From an uncultured Bacteroides sp. (GTDB lineage Bacteria > Bacteroidota > Bacteroidia > Bacteroidales > Bacteroidaceae): a stretch of DNA of 64,000 bases. The translations under genes and the position numbers were made by a program. The stretch is taken from positions 1 through 64,000 of the forward strand of contig URWA01000002.1 of assembly GCA_900551445.1 (NCBI GenBank), given 5' to 3'. The notes under the pieces are model-generated. The model did not search any database, was not told the DNA's origin, and worked only from the letters and a program-made list of their open reading frames with translations. Below are positions 36,805-46,122 of the stretch, piece after piece. Positions within the stretch are counted from its first letter, which is position 1. Each line of letters opens with the position of its first letter.

Positions 36805-37578
36805 TTATTTGATGTTCTTACGGATTTTGGTCAGGTAGGCATGCATACCTTCCGCATCTTTCCGGCTGATGATGTCCAGCAGTTCGTTCAGTTCCGTGCG
36901 GATACCTTCCACTTGTGCCGGGGTACGGGGATTGAACAGGATTTCCTGCAAGAGAAAATCGTCTTCGCTCAGCACACCTTGGGCAATGGCCATGTGGCGC
37001 TTGAAGGTGGTACCCGGAGCATCCTGGTGTTTCATGACGGCCGCAAACACGAAGGTCGATACGAACGGGATGGACAAGGAGTAGGCCACGGTTTCATCGT
37101 GTTCTTCGAACGTGTATTCAAAGATGTTCAGCTTCAGACGCTGGTAGAAGTCCTTGAAGAAAATCTTGCCCAGATGGTCGCCTTCCTTGATGATGATGGC
37201 GTTTTCGGTGCTCAGCTTGTCGAGGTTGGCAAACGTGGGACCGAACATCGGGTGGGTGGACACGTAACGGAAACCGCAGTGCTCGTAGAACTCTTTCAGC
37301 CCGGTTTTCACGGAAGCAATGTCGCTGATGATGCAGTCCTTTGGAAGGAGCGGAAGCACCTGGTTGAACGCATCGAGGGTGTATTTCACCGTGGCGGCAT
37401 TGATGACCAGTTCCGGTTGGAATTCCTTGATTTCATCCAGTTGGGTAAAACGGTAGCAGTTGTACATGAAGCGCAGGCGCTGGGGATTTACATCGTACAC
37501 AGCCACTTCATGTTCAAAACTCAACACATCAGTAAAGAAGGAGCCCATTTTTCCGGCTCCTAAAATCAATATCTTCAT
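36805..37578 (-). CDS. tyrA: Prephenate dehydrogenase
   Basis: Converts prephenate to 4-hydroxyphenylpyruvate for tyrosine. The N-terminal Rossmann motif is MKILILGAGKMGSFF. ISDIASVKTGLKEFYE and YVSTHPMFGPTFANL follow, where the conserved HPMFGP segment is part of the active site. At 257 residues it lacks an ACT domain. It is the last gene of the pheA-aminotransferase-DAHP synthase-tyrA operon, 15 bases after the preceding stop, and therefore lies under the Phe/Tyr attenuator at 40.7 kb. Confidence 0.9.
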   Translation of the reverse strand: MKILILGAGKMGSFFTDVLSFEHEVAVYDVNPQRLRFMYNCYRFTQLDEIKEFQPELVINAATVKYTLDAFNQVLPLLPKDCIISDIASVKTGLKEFYEHCGFRYVSTHPMFGPTFANLDKLSTENAIIIKEGDHLGKIFFKDFYQRLKLNIFEYTFEEHDETVAYSLSIPFVSTFVFAAVMKHQDAPGTTFKRHMAIAQGVLSEDDFLLQEILFNPRTPAQVEGIRTELNELLDIISRKDAEGMHAYLTKIRKNIK

Positions 37579-37593
37579 TTCTCGCTCCCGTGC

Positions 37594-38664
37594 TTATTTG
37601 TTGATGATTTCCATTTGCTGACGGACACTTTCTTCGTGAATCAGCTCGAATACCTGTTTGATGAAATCCGGGTCCATTCCGCAAAGTGAGCCTTGAGCAC
37701 CTCGCTTGTCCAGAATCTCGTTGTAACGTCCGGTCTGCAGGATGGTCATGTTGTGTTCCTTCTTGAAGGTTCCGATTTCCCGGCACACCCGCATACGTTT
37801 GGCCAGGATGTCCATCAGTTCGTTGTCACATTCATCAATCTGGCGGCGCAGTTCGTTCAGGTTTTCCGTGGTCTGGTGTTCTGAACGGATTACGAGCAGG
37901 TTCAGAATGTAGTCGAGGATGTCGGGTGTTACCTGCTGGGCGGCATCACTCCATGCACATTCCGGATTGCAGTGTGATTCGATGATGAGTCCGTCAAATC
38001 CCAGGTCCATGGCCTGCTGGCAGAGCGGAGCAATCAGTTCACGCTTTCCGCCAATGTGGCTCGGGTCGCAAAGGATAGGCAGGTTCGGAATACGGCGACG
38101 CAGTTCAATAGGAATGTGCCATTGCGGCAGGTTGCGGTATATCTTTTTGTCGTAGGAAGAGAATCCGCGATGGATGGCTCCGATACGTTTCAGTCCTGCA
38201 TTATTGATGCGTTCCAGTGCGCCAATCCAGAGTTCCAGATCCGGATTGACCGGGTTCTTCACATACACCGGAATATCCACACCTTTCAGGGCATCAGCTA
38301 TTTCCTGTACGGCAAACGGGTTGGCTGTGGTACGGGCACCAATCCATACGATGTCCACGTCGGCTTTCAAACATTCGTACACATGCTTGGCGGTAGCGAC
38401 TTCCGTGGCCACGTACATACCGGTTTCTTTCTTCACTTCCTTCAGCCAGGAAAGTCCTTCCACGCCGATACCTTCAAATCCTCCCGGTTTGGTACGGGGC
38501 TTCCAGATTCCGGCACGGAAAATCTTGATGCCTTTGTCGGCCAAAGCTCTGGCCGTAGTCATGACTTGCTCTTCGGTTTCAGCACTGCAGGGACCTGCAA
38601 TAATCAGAGGGCGTTCCTGAGAAACACCTTCCAGTTCGATAGGTAATAAATCCAATTGTTCCAT
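37594..38664 (-). CDS. Bifunctional DAHP synthase / chorismate mutase
   Basis: Residues about 1-260 are a KDPG-type (AroA-I beta-like) 3-deoxy-7-phosphoheptulonate synthase: PLIIAGPCSAETEEQV, FRAGIWKPRTKPGGFEGIG, CDPSHIGGKRELI, ESHCNPECAWSDA. Residues about 268-356 are an AroQ-type chorismate mutase: LRRQIDECDNELMDILAKRMRVCREIGTFKKEHNM. The protein thus catalyses the first step of the shikimate route and the branch step to prephenate. In this protein class the mutase domain often gives prephenate feedback on the synthase. Third gene of the operon. Confidence 0.93.
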   Translation of the reverse strand: MEQLDLLPIELEGVSQERPLIIAGPCSAETEEQVMTTARALADKGIKIFRAGIWKPRTKPGGFEGIGVEGLSWLKEVKKETGMYVATEVATAKHVYECLKADVDIVWIGARTTANPFAVQEIADALKGVDIPVYVKNPVNPDLELWIGALERINNAGLKRIGAIHRGFSSYDKKIYRNLPQWHIPIELRRRIPNLPILCDPSHIGGKRELIAPLCQQAMDLGFDGLIIESHCNPECAWSDAAQQVTPDILDYILNLLVIRSEHQTTENLNELRRQIDECDNELMDILAKRMRVCREIGTFKKEHNMTILQTGRYNEILDKRGAQGSLCGMDPDFIKQVFELIHEESVRQQMEIINK

Positions 38665-38688
38665 GGTAGTATTTGACTTTTGTAATGT

Positions 38689-39879
38689 TTATTTGTTCAT
38701 AACTGCTTGAATACGTTTCAGAGCCTCTTCCAGTTGGGGTTCCTTGGCGCAAAGTGAGATGCGGATGTAGCGTTTCCCGTTGCTTCCGAAGATGAATCCC
38801 GGCGTGATGAAGACGCGGGCCTCGTGAAGAATCTTTTCGGTCAGGTCTTCCACATCGGCATAAGTGTCGGGGATACGGCCCCACAGGAACATGCCCACTT
38901 GTTCCGGATCGAAGGTACATCCCAGGGTATGCATGATTTCCTCGGCCAGTTTCCGGCGGCGTGCATAGGTGCGGATGTTGGCTTCTTCGTGCCATTCCGC
39001 ACTGTTGCGGTAGGCTTGAGCGGCAGCCAGCTGCAAGGGACGGAAGGTGCCGGAGTCAATGTTGCTCTTTATCTTCAGAATCCACTGTACGAAGGTGGCG
39101 TTGGTGGCCAGCATACCTACACGCCAGCCTGGCATGTTGTGGCTCTTGCTCATGGAGTTGAACTCGATGCAACATTCCTTGGCTCCCGGAATGTTCAGGA
39201 TACTGAGAGGCTTGCGGTTCAGGATGAAGCTGTAGGGGTTGTCGTTCACTACCACCAGTTGATGACGGCGGGCGAAGTCAACCAGTTTTTCGTAAAGTTC
39301 CAGTGTGGCATTGGCACCAGTCGGCATGTTCGGATAGTTGGTCCACATGATTTTCACCCGGCTCAAATCCATCTTCTCCAGTTCGTCGAAGTCGGGTTGC
39401 CAATGATTGTCTTCCCGCAGGTTGTAGTTCACGATTTCACTCCCCAGAATTTTGTTCAGTGAAGTGTAAGTGGGGTATCCCGGATTTGGGACCAGCACCT
39501 GGTCGCCCGGATTGACCAGTGCCAGGGTGACATGCAGGATTCCTTCCTTGGAACCGATGAGCGGCTGGATTTCCGTAGCCGGGTCCAGGTCTACGTTGTA
39601 CCATCTCTTGTACCAGTCGGCCATGGCCTTGCGCAGTTCCGGTATTCCCACGGTGGGTTGGTAGCCGTGCGCATCCGGCTTGCGGGCATTTTCGCACAAC
39701 ACGTTGATGGTTTCTTCTGAAGGCGGCATATCGGGACTTCCGATTCCCAGGCTGATGACGTTCTTACCTTCGGCATTCATCTGTGCCACTTCTTTCAGCT
39801 TCCGGCTGAAATAATATTCGCTGACACTGCTTAACCGGTTGGCCGGCTCTATTTTATATGGTTGATTCTCCTTCTGCAT
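38689..39879 (-). CDS. Class I/II PLP-dependent aminotransferase (probable aromatic aminotransferase)
   Basis: Fold-type I aminotransferase. Landmarks are SLGIGSPDMPPSEET, HGYQPTVGIPELRKAMADWY, NPGYPTYTS, the NYPNMPTGA segment, VNDNPYSF, and SMSKSHNMPGWRVGM, which carries the PLP lysine. Family members include LL-diaminopimelate and aspartate/aromatic aminotransferases. Its position between pheA and the DAHP synthase gene argues that it makes Phe and Tyr from phenylpyruvate and hydroxyphenylpyruvate. Its start overlaps the end of pheA by 26 bases, indicating coupled translation. Confidence 0.85.
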   Translation of the reverse strand: MQKENQPYKIEPANRLSSVSEYYFSRKLKEVAQMNAEGKNVISLGIGSPDMPPSEETINVLCENARKPDAHGYQPTVGIPELRKAMADWYKRWYNVDLDPATEIQPLIGSKEGILHVTLALVNPGDQVLVPNPGYPTYTSLNKILGSEIVNYNLREDNHWQPDFDELEKMDLSRVKIMWTNYPNMPTGANATLELYEKLVDFARRHQLVVVNDNPYSFILNRKPLSILNIPGAKECCIEFNSMSKSHNMPGWRVGMLATNATFVQWILKIKSNIDSGTFRPLQLAAAQAYRNSAEWHEEANIRTYARRRKLAEEIMHTLGCTFDPEQVGMFLWGRIPDTYADVEDLTEKILHEARVFITPGFIFGSNGKRYIRISLCAKEPQLEEALKRIQAVMNK

Positions 39880-40696
39880 ATTCTCCTAAAATTTTAAGTG
39901 CTTTGGTTAATGGCATGACTGCGTCAATGGATTGTTTGTATCTCAGGTAGTCGTTGAAGAGGACATCCACGTAGAACAGGTATTCCCATTCCCGTCCGAT
40001 GATGGGCAACGACTGTATTTTGGTCAGGTTGATGTGATAGAATGAAAAGATGGACAACACTTGTGAGAGGCTTCCTTCGCTATGAGGCAATGAAAAAACG
40101 ATGTTGGCTTTATTGATTTTCGAACGGTCTTTCAGTTCATCGGCCATCCAGGGGTCGCATACCACCAAGAAGCGGGTGAAATTGTGCTTGTTGGTCTCGA
40201 TACCTTCCTGCAGGATTTTCATGCCGTAAAGTTCGGCGGCATACTTGGAGCAGATGGCGGCATGTCCTTTCAGACCCTTTTCCTTGATGTCGCGTGCGCT
40301 GCCTGCGGTATCTTCCGTTTCCACCACTTTCAGCTGTGGGTGATGCTGCAGGAAATCCCGGCATTGTGCCAGTGCCACCGGATGGGAGTTGACTTCGGTC
40401 AGTGTGCTCCAGTCCTCTCCGGGCAGGCACATGATGCTGTGGCTGATGCGCAGTTTGTGTTCTCCGATAATCGTTGCCCCGCTGTCTCTGAGCAACTCGT
40501 AATTGTGAAGGAGGCTTCCGGCAATCGTATTTTCAATGGCAATCATTCCGATGACACTGCTGTCTTTCCGAAGGGTGTCGAACACGTCTTCGAACGTATT
40601 ACAGCAAATCAGTTCGATTTCCTCGTCCTTGAAAAACTTATGGGCTGCGATGTCATGATATGAGCCCGGAACTCCTTGTATGGCTATCTTCTTCAT
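39854..40696 (-). CDS. pheA: Prephenate dehydratase
   Basis: Makes phenylpyruvate from prephenate. The N-terminal catalytic part has IAIQGVPGSYHDIAAHKFF, GMIAIENTIAGSLLHNYELL, EDTAGSARDIKE and HNFTRFLVV (the TRF motif). A C-terminal ACT domain (about 198-270: NIVFSLPHSEGSLSQVLSIFSFYHINLTKIQS) probably binds phenylalanine for feedback. Unlike enteric PheA it carries no chorismate mutase, which is supplied by the DAHP synthase fusion. The first structural gene of the operon; its ATG is about 20 bases after the attenuator terminator. Confidence 0.93.
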   Translation of the reverse strand: MKKIAIQGVPGSYHDIAAHKFFKDEEIELICCNTFEDVFDTLRKDSSVIGMIAIENTIAGSLLHNYELLRDSGATIIGEHKLRISHSIMCLPGEDWSTLTEVNSHPVALAQCRDFLQHHPQLKVVETEDTAGSARDIKEKGLKGHAAICSKYAAELYGMKILQEGIETNKHNFTRFLVVCDPWMADELKDRSKINKANIVFSLPHSEGSLSQVLSIFSFYHINLTKIQSLPIIGREWEYLFYVDVLFNDYLRYKQSIDAVMPLTKALKILGEYAEGESTI

Positions 40697-40715
40697 CTTT
40701 TGTAACTATAACTAT

Positions 40716-40748
40716 AAAAAAAGTCCCGCTCCATGGAAGCGGGACTTT
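40716..40748 (-). terminator. Attenuator terminator of the pheA operon
   Basis: Minus-strand hairpin with 11-bp perfect arms (plus coordinates 40720-40730 and 40738-40748, core AAGTCCCGCT/AGCGGGACTT), a 7-base loop, and a U-tract from the A-run at 40716-40722. It lies between the leader peptide and the pheA ATG, so it must be bypassed for operon expression. Its promoter-proximal arm (minus-strand TCCCGCTTC, 40736-40744) is exactly complementary to a stretch inside the leader coding region (40795-40803). Confidence 0.9.
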
Positions 40749-40775
40749 GTATTATCATTTCAATTAATTTTCTTC

Positions 40776-40865
40776 TTACCGTATGCATGCAAACTCCCGC
40801 TTCACTTCATTGCTAAAGTAAAAGAAATAAAAGTAAAAGAAGAAGTAAGATGCAAATGTTCTCAT
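40776..40865 (-). CDS. Phe/Tyr-rich attenuator leader peptide of the pheA operon
   Basis: An ATG on the minus strand at 40865 opens a 29-codon frame ending with TAA at 40776-40778. Residues 7-17 read YFFFYFYFFYF: seven Phe and four Tyr in eleven codons, with further Phe at 4 and 25. It lies 31 bases downstream of a good -7 box and is followed by a terminator and then pheA. This matches the classical design in which ribosomes stalling at scarce Phe-tRNA or Tyr-tRNA let an antiterminator form. There is no Shine-Dalgarno sequence, as is usual in Bacteroidota; the stretch before the ATG is A-rich. Confidence 0.9.
   Translation of the reverse strand: MRTFASYFFFYFYFFYFSNEVKREFACIR
40791..40803 (-). 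promoter_or_regulatory. Antiterminator segment within the pheA leader
   Basis: Minus-strand GAAGCGGGAGTTT, codons 21-25 of the leader. It can pair over nine contiguous bases, then one mismatch and three more, with the promoter-proximal arm of the terminator (40736-40748), excluding the terminator hairpin. Confidence 0.8.
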
Positions 40866-40895
40866 GTTCTTGTTATTTTGTTGTTATTTCTGCTG

Positions 40896-40925
40896 CAAAA
40901 GTAATACTTTTCTTTAAAAAACAAA
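40896..40925 (-). promoter_or_regulatory. pheA operon promoter
   Basis: Minus-strand -33 TTTG (plus 40922-40925) and -7 TACTTTTG (plus 40896-40903), separated by 18 bases, the same spacing as for ffh. The transcript should begin near 40889, giving a leader of about 190 bases before pheA. Confidence 0.7.
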
Positions 40926-40995
40926 TATTACATCAAATTTTTTCTACTCATTTTTAAAAAATACGTTCTTAATGCCGGATGTGAAGGTATTTTCT

Positions 40996-41003
40996 TACCT
41001 TTG
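40996..41003 (+). promoter_or_regulatory. -7 promoter element of the MalY-type gene
   Basis: TACCTTTG 48 bases before the ATG at 41051. Together with the divergent pheA promoter and leader it accounts for the 354-base gap 40697-41050. Confidence 0.5.
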
Positions 41004-41050
41004 TTGTATAGAGATATTTCATTTACAAAACAGCCAAACAGTAAAAGAAC

Positions 41051-42220
<1,170 letters not shown>

Positions 42221-42238
42221 TTAGAAGACATATAAAAG

Positions 42239-42286
42239 AAACGGCTGTGGAAATCTCTTTGAAGGAGGATTCCACAGCCGTTTTTT
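42239..42286. terminator. Bidirectional terminator between the MalY-type and TPR genes
   Basis: Perfect 14-bp arms, AAACGGCTGTGGAA (42239-42252) and TTCCACAGCCGTTT (42270-42283), followed by more T on the plus strand. Confidence 0.88.
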
Positions 42287-42309
42287 CTTTTTATAGATAA
42301 GAGTTTGAA

Positions 42310-43263
42310 TCAATAAATTCCCGTCTGCAAGTTGTTCTTTTCAAAATTATCGAAATGACCGGAAATCAGATTCTCTTTTTCAGGAGCCAGTTCGATGGCT
42401 TTTTTCATGTCTTCCGTAGCTCCGTCCTTGTCACCCATCAGCAGACGTACCCGTCCTCTTTCCTGATACAGTTGAGCGTCTTGCGGAATCAGTTCGATGG
42501 CTTCCTGGTAGTTCTCCAAGGCTTTATCCAGTTTCTTCTCTTCTGTCAGTAAGCTTCCTTTCAGCAGGTAAGCCTTTACGTTAAATGGGTTCAGTGAAAT
42601 CACCTGATCCAGGCATCCCTCACCTTCTTCCGTTTGTCCGAGCTGGATGTGTATGGTGGCTTTCAGCAGAAGAGCTTCTTCCTCCTCCGGATTGAGTTTC
42701 AACACCTGCTCCAAGTCGTCCAAGGCGTCCTTTGCTTGACGCATTTCCCACAACACCTCCGCACGGAGCAGGTATGCTTCCGTATAACTTTCGTTCTGGG
42801 CAAGGGCTTTGGTCAGCATCACGATGGCCTGCAATCCGTTTTTCATGCCATGAGCCGCTTTTCCGGCCAGGTAGTAGGCCTGTGCGTTTTTATCATCTGC
42901 GGCGATGGCTTTTTGGCAGACTTTTTCCATGCCGTCGTAATCTTCTTGCAGGAAGCATACACTGGCCAATGACAGTAGGGCCGGCACATTGGTGTCATCC
43001 TTCGCTACGAGCCGGTCGAGCGTGATGCGCGCATCGTCCGTCCGGTTGGCCTGAAGGTAGGCGCTGGCCAGCAGTCCCAGTGTTTCGTTCTCATCGTTGA
43101 GCGCTACCGCCTCTTCAAAACATTTGATGGCGTAGTCCAGTTTTCCCATGTTGCGGGCACGGATGCCGTCGTATTTCAGAATGTCAAAATTTCTTTTGTC
43201 TTGCTTTTCCTGTTCGTTTTCATCGGATTGGCTTTTTCCGAATAAAGATGATAATAATCCCAT
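42310..43263 (-). CDS. Tetratricopeptide-repeat protein
   Basis: Cytoplasmic TPR protein: after MGLLSSLFGKSQSDENEQEKQ there are about seven 34-residue helix-turn-helix repeats, for example KLDYAIKCFEEAVALNDEN, QAKDALDDLEQVLKLNPEEEEALL, KLDKALENYQEAIELIPQDAQLYQERGRVRLLMGDKDGATEDMKKAIELAP. No signal peptide and no catalytic domain are visible. A scaffold role is typical; partners are unknown. Divergent from the gene at 43362. Confidence 0.88.
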   Translation of the reverse strand: MGLLSSLFGKSQSDENEQEKQDKRNFDILKYDGIRARNMGKLDYAIKCFEEAVALNDENETLGLLASAYLQANRTDDARITLDRLVAKDDTNVPALLSLASVCFLQEDYDGMEKVCQKAIAADDKNAQAYYLAGKAAHGMKNGLQAIVMLTKALAQNESYTEAYLLRAEVLWEMRQAKDALDDLEQVLKLNPEEEEALLLKATIHIQLGQTEEGEGCLDQVISLNPFNVKAYLLKGSLLTEEKKLDKALENYQEAIELIPQDAQLYQERGRVRLLMGDKDGATEDMKKAIELAPEKENLISGHFDNFEKNNLQTGIY

Positions 43264-43292
43264 GTATAGTCGATTTAATGTTTTTTCTGTGA

Positions 43293-43331
43293 CAAAGATA
43301 GATAGAAAAAAGAAAGAAATTTGTATGTTTG
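43293..43331. promoter_or_regulatory. Divergent promoters of the TPR gene and the gene at 43362
   Basis: Minus-strand TATCTTTG at 43293-43300 and plus-strand TATGTTTG at 43324-43331, both TAnnTTTG matches, each about 30 bases from its start codon. Confidence 0.6.
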
Positions 43332-43361
43332 CACCGTATTTTATTTTAAAAAGATGAATCT

Positions 43362-44069
43362 ATGAAGAGGCTTATGTTTTTGGTTGCAGCCATTTTAGGC
43401 TGTCATTCTATGCAGGCACAATATTTCTGTACGACAGAAGGAACGGAGTTACACTATGTGAATTATGATGAAATTGGTCAGAGCACTGCCGACGAAACGA
43501 TGACGGTAAGCAAGGTGACCAAAGCAGACGGGAAGGTACAGGCTTCTTATTATGATAAGATTGTGACTACAAAGGCAAAGAACAATACCAGCTACACATT
43601 GTTCAATTGGAGTTACGACGGGACGAATACGGTTTGTACGGAAGACTTGATGTACGGTCCGTATGTGGATTCAGATTCCGACCCTGATAAGTATAATGAA
43701 GCAGCTCGTCTGGGTTTGCTGGAAAAACTCAAATTCAAAGGCGACAATTCGTTTACCATTAAAGACGGTGCCAAGGGTGGGGAGAGCATTCCCGACCGTT
43801 CCTATCAGGTGGTCCGCAATATGTTGAAAAACGAAGTGAATATCTCTGGCGCGGCTTATATGGGAAATGAAACCATCAGTACCACTGCCGGAAAGTTCGA
43901 TTGCGTGAAGATTTCTTACCTGCAGCGTACGAAAATCGTACTGAAAACAACGACCCTGCGTGTCACGGAATGGTATGCAGAAGGGGTAGGACTGGTAAAG
44001 TCGGAGGCATACGATACGAAAGGAAAACTGGACAGCAAAACGTTGCTGGTCAAGATTGTAAAGAAATAA
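43362..44069 (+). CDS. Secreted protein resembling the TapB/DUF3108-like family
   Basis: The signal peptide ends at SMQAQ (about residue 19). The mature 215 residues look like an all-beta fold: EGTELHYVNYDEIGQSTADETMTVSKV, KVQASYYDKIVTT, YMGNETISTTAGKFDCVKISYLQRTKIVL, RVTEWYAEGVGLVKSEAYDTKGKLDSKTLLV. The TAGKFDCVKI and EWYAEGVGLVKSE parts recall DUF3108-like/TapB proteins, which have no known function. The gene has its own promoter and a terminator downstream. Confidence 0.65.
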   Translation: MKRLMFLVAAILGCHSMQAQYFCTTEGTELHYVNYDEIGQSTADETMTVSKVTKADGKVQASYYDKIVTTKAKNNTSYTLFNWSYDGTNTVCTEDLMYGPYVDSDSDPDKYNEAARLGLLEKLKFKGDNSFTIKDGAKGGESIPDRSYQVVRNMLKNEVNISGAAYMGNETISTTAGKFDCVKISYLQRTKIVLKTTTLRVTEWYAEGVGLVKSEAYDTKGKLDSKTLLVKIVKK

Positions 44070-44092
44070 TCTGAGACGATACACATCCATAC

Positions 44093-44140
44093 AAAGAGGC
44101 TGTTTCACCATAAGACAGGTGGAACGGTCTCTTTTGTTTT
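44093..44140 (+). terminator. Terminator after the TapB-like gene
   Basis: AAAGAGGCTGTTTCACC (44093-44109) pairs with GGTGGAACGGTCTCTTT (44118-44134) through several G-T wobbles, followed by TGTTTTG. Confidence 0.65.
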
Positions 44141-44212
44141 GTAGGACTTCATGCAAGTAATCCAGGTATAAAAAGCCGTAATTTATATACGTGCATAAGG
44201 CGGAATAAAACC

Positions 44213-44220
44213 TAATTTTG
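44213..44220 (+). promoter_or_regulatory. -7 promoter element of the DXS-like gene
   Basis: TAATTTTG. The TTG at 44218 inside it begins the longest reading frame, so the start must be downstream. Confidence 0.55.
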
Positions 44221-44268
44221 CTTCGTGAAATTGCATCTTTAATGTATAACTTGTTTAAATATCATTTT

Positions 44269-46029
44269 ATGTATCTGGAAAAAATCAATTCACCGGCCGA
44301 TGTCAAAAAGTTGTCGGTAGAAGAAATGAATGTATTAAGCCACGAAATACGCAAGGCTCTGTTGCAGAAGCTGAGCGCACACGGAGGACATTTCGGTCCT
44401 AACTTCGGAATGGTGGAAGCTACGATTGCCTTGCACTACGTGTTCCATTCACCGGAAGACAAGATTGTGTTCGACGTGTCACATCAAAGTTATACCCATA
44501 AAATGCTGACCGGGCGTAAGGATGCCTTCCTGCATCCGGAACAGTATGACGAGGTGTCCGGTTACTCTGAACCGACGGAAAGTGTACACGACCATTTTGT
44601 GATGGGTCATACTTCGACTTCTGTCAGCCTGGCGGGCGGACTGGCCAAAGGACGGGACTTGACCGGGGAAGGCGGCAATGTGATTGCAGTCATCGGCGAC
44701 GGTTCGCTCAGTGGCGGAGAAGCTTTGGAAGGACTGGATTATGCGGCAGAACTGGGTACTAATTTCATCATTATAGTCAACGACAACCAGATGTCGATTG
44801 CCGAGAATCACGGAGGACTTTACCGCAATCTGCAGGAGTTGCGCGAAAGCAACGGTCAGTGTCCTTGCAATCTATTCCGGGCCATGGGACTGGATTATCT
44901 TTATGTGAACGAAGGCAACAATGTGGAAGCACTTATCAAGGCTTTCCAGCAGGTGAAGGATATCGACCATCCGATTGTGGTGCACATCAACACGCTGAAG
45001 GGGAAAGGGTATGCGCCGGCCGAAAAAGACAAAGAGACGTACCACTGGACCATGCCGTTCAATCCTGAAACGGGAGTGGTGTTCCATCCGAGTGAAGAGC
45101 CGCAGGACTATGCCGACCTGACCGCCCGCTACCTGTTGCAGCGTATGCAGGAAGACCGCCGCATTGTGGCCATTTCAGCCGGTACGCCTACCGTAATGGG
45201 ATTTACCCCTGACCGCCGGAAGGCTGCCGGGAAGCAGTTTGTCGATGTGGGTATTGCCGAGGAGCATGCCGTGGCCCTGGCTTCCGGTATTGCCAAGAAT
45301 GGAGGCAAGCCCTTGTTCGGGGTGTACAGTACCTTCATCCAGCGTGCCTACGACCAGATTTCACAGGACTTGTGTATCAACCGCAATCCGGCGGTACTTC
45401 TGGTGTTCTGGGGCTCGCTCTCGGCTATGAACGATGTGACACACCTGTGCTTTTTCGACATTCCGCTGCTCAGCAATATCCCGAATCTGGTCTACCTGGC
45501 ACCGACCTGCCGGGAGGAGTACATGGCCATGCTGGAATGGAGTATCCGGCAGAATGAGCATCCGGTAGCTATCCGTGTGCCGGCTACGGAACTGGCTTAC
45601 GGGAATCGTCCGGTGGATGCAGATTACAGTCGGTTGAACCGTTATCAGACCGTCCGGAAGGGAAGCCGCGTAGCCATCCTGGGGTTGGGCTCTTTCTTCG
45701 GACTGGCGGAAGAAACGGCTGATTTGCTTAAGGGTCAACATGGTATGGAAGTGACGTTGATCAACCCGCGCTACATTACGGGAATAGATGAGGCCCTGAT
45801 GGAAGAACTGAAAGCCGACCACGAACTGGTAGTGACGCTGGAAGACGGAGTCTTGGACGGCGGATTCGGCGAGAAGATTGCCCGCTATTTCGGTTGCAGT
45901 CCGATGAAGGTACTCAACTTCGGAGCCCGGAAGGAATTTGTAGACCGTTTCGACGTGCAGGAGTTCCTGGAGCAGAACCACCTGACCGCTCCGCAGATTG
46001 CCGCAGACATCCTGCAGCAGCTTGCCTGA
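44269..46029 (+). CDS. 1-deoxy-D-xylulose-5-phosphate synthase-like thiamine-diphosphate enzyme
   Basis: Transketolase-type enzyme closest to DXS, the first step of the MEP isoprenoid pathway. The start MYLEKINSPADVKKLSVEEMN at 44269 parallels the DXS N-terminus; 44242 is a second possible ATG. Conserved parts are GGHFGPNFGMVEATIALHYVF, HQSYTHKMLTGRK, the ThDP-binding VIGDGSLSGGEALEGLD ... VNDNQMSI, DVGIAEEHAVALASGIA with the catalytic Glu, and YSTFIQRAYDQ. The usual DGPTHHG loop reads MNDVTHLCFFD. At 586 residues it is shorter than standard DXS (about 620-640). It may be a second DXS or a paralogue with another acceptor. Confidence 0.78.
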   Translation: MYLEKINSPADVKKLSVEEMNVLSHEIRKALLQKLSAHGGHFGPNFGMVEATIALHYVFHSPEDKIVFDVSHQSYTHKMLTGRKDAFLHPEQYDEVSGYSEPTESVHDHFVMGHTSTSVSLAGGLAKGRDLTGEGGNVIAVIGDGSLSGGEALEGLDYAAELGTNFIIIVNDNQMSIAENHGGLYRNLQELRESNGQCPCNLFRAMGLDYLYVNEGNNVEALIKAFQQVKDIDHPIVVHINTLKGKGYAPAEKDKETYHWTMPFNPETGVVFHPSEEPQDYADLTARYLLQRMQEDRRIVAISAGTPTVMGFTPDRRKAAGKQFVDVGIAEEHAVALASGIAKNGGKPLFGVYSTFIQRAYDQISQDLCINRNPAVLLVFWGSLSAMNDVTHLCFFDIPLLSNIPNLVYLAPTCREEYMAMLEWSIRQNEHPVAIRVPATELAYGNRPVDADYSRLNRYQTVRKGSRVAILGLGSFFGLAEETADLLKGQHGMEVTLINPRYITGIDEALMEELKADHELVVTLEDGVLDGGFGEKIARYFGCSPMKVLNFGARKEFVDRFDVQEFLEQNHLTAPQIAADILQQLA

Positions 46030-46055
46030 CGGTCCTTTTCCGTAACGAAACAAAC

Positions 46056-46098
46056 AAATGGCTCCCCACAAGTGCATTGCCACTGGGGGAGCCATTTT
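46056..46098. terminator. Bidirectional terminator between the DXS-like and acyl-CoA synthetase genes
   Basis: AAATGGCTCCCC (46056-46067) and GGGGAGCCATTT (46086-46097), a perfect 12-bp stem, with T-rich sequence after it. Confidence 0.85.
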
Positions 46099-46122
46099 CT
46101 TTTTGGTTGTTCGAGTCACTTT

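Noticed and set aside
40871..40995. A second leader peptide for the MalY-type gene
   Set aside because: The plus-strand sequence has no short frame with a codon bias and no terminator before 41051.
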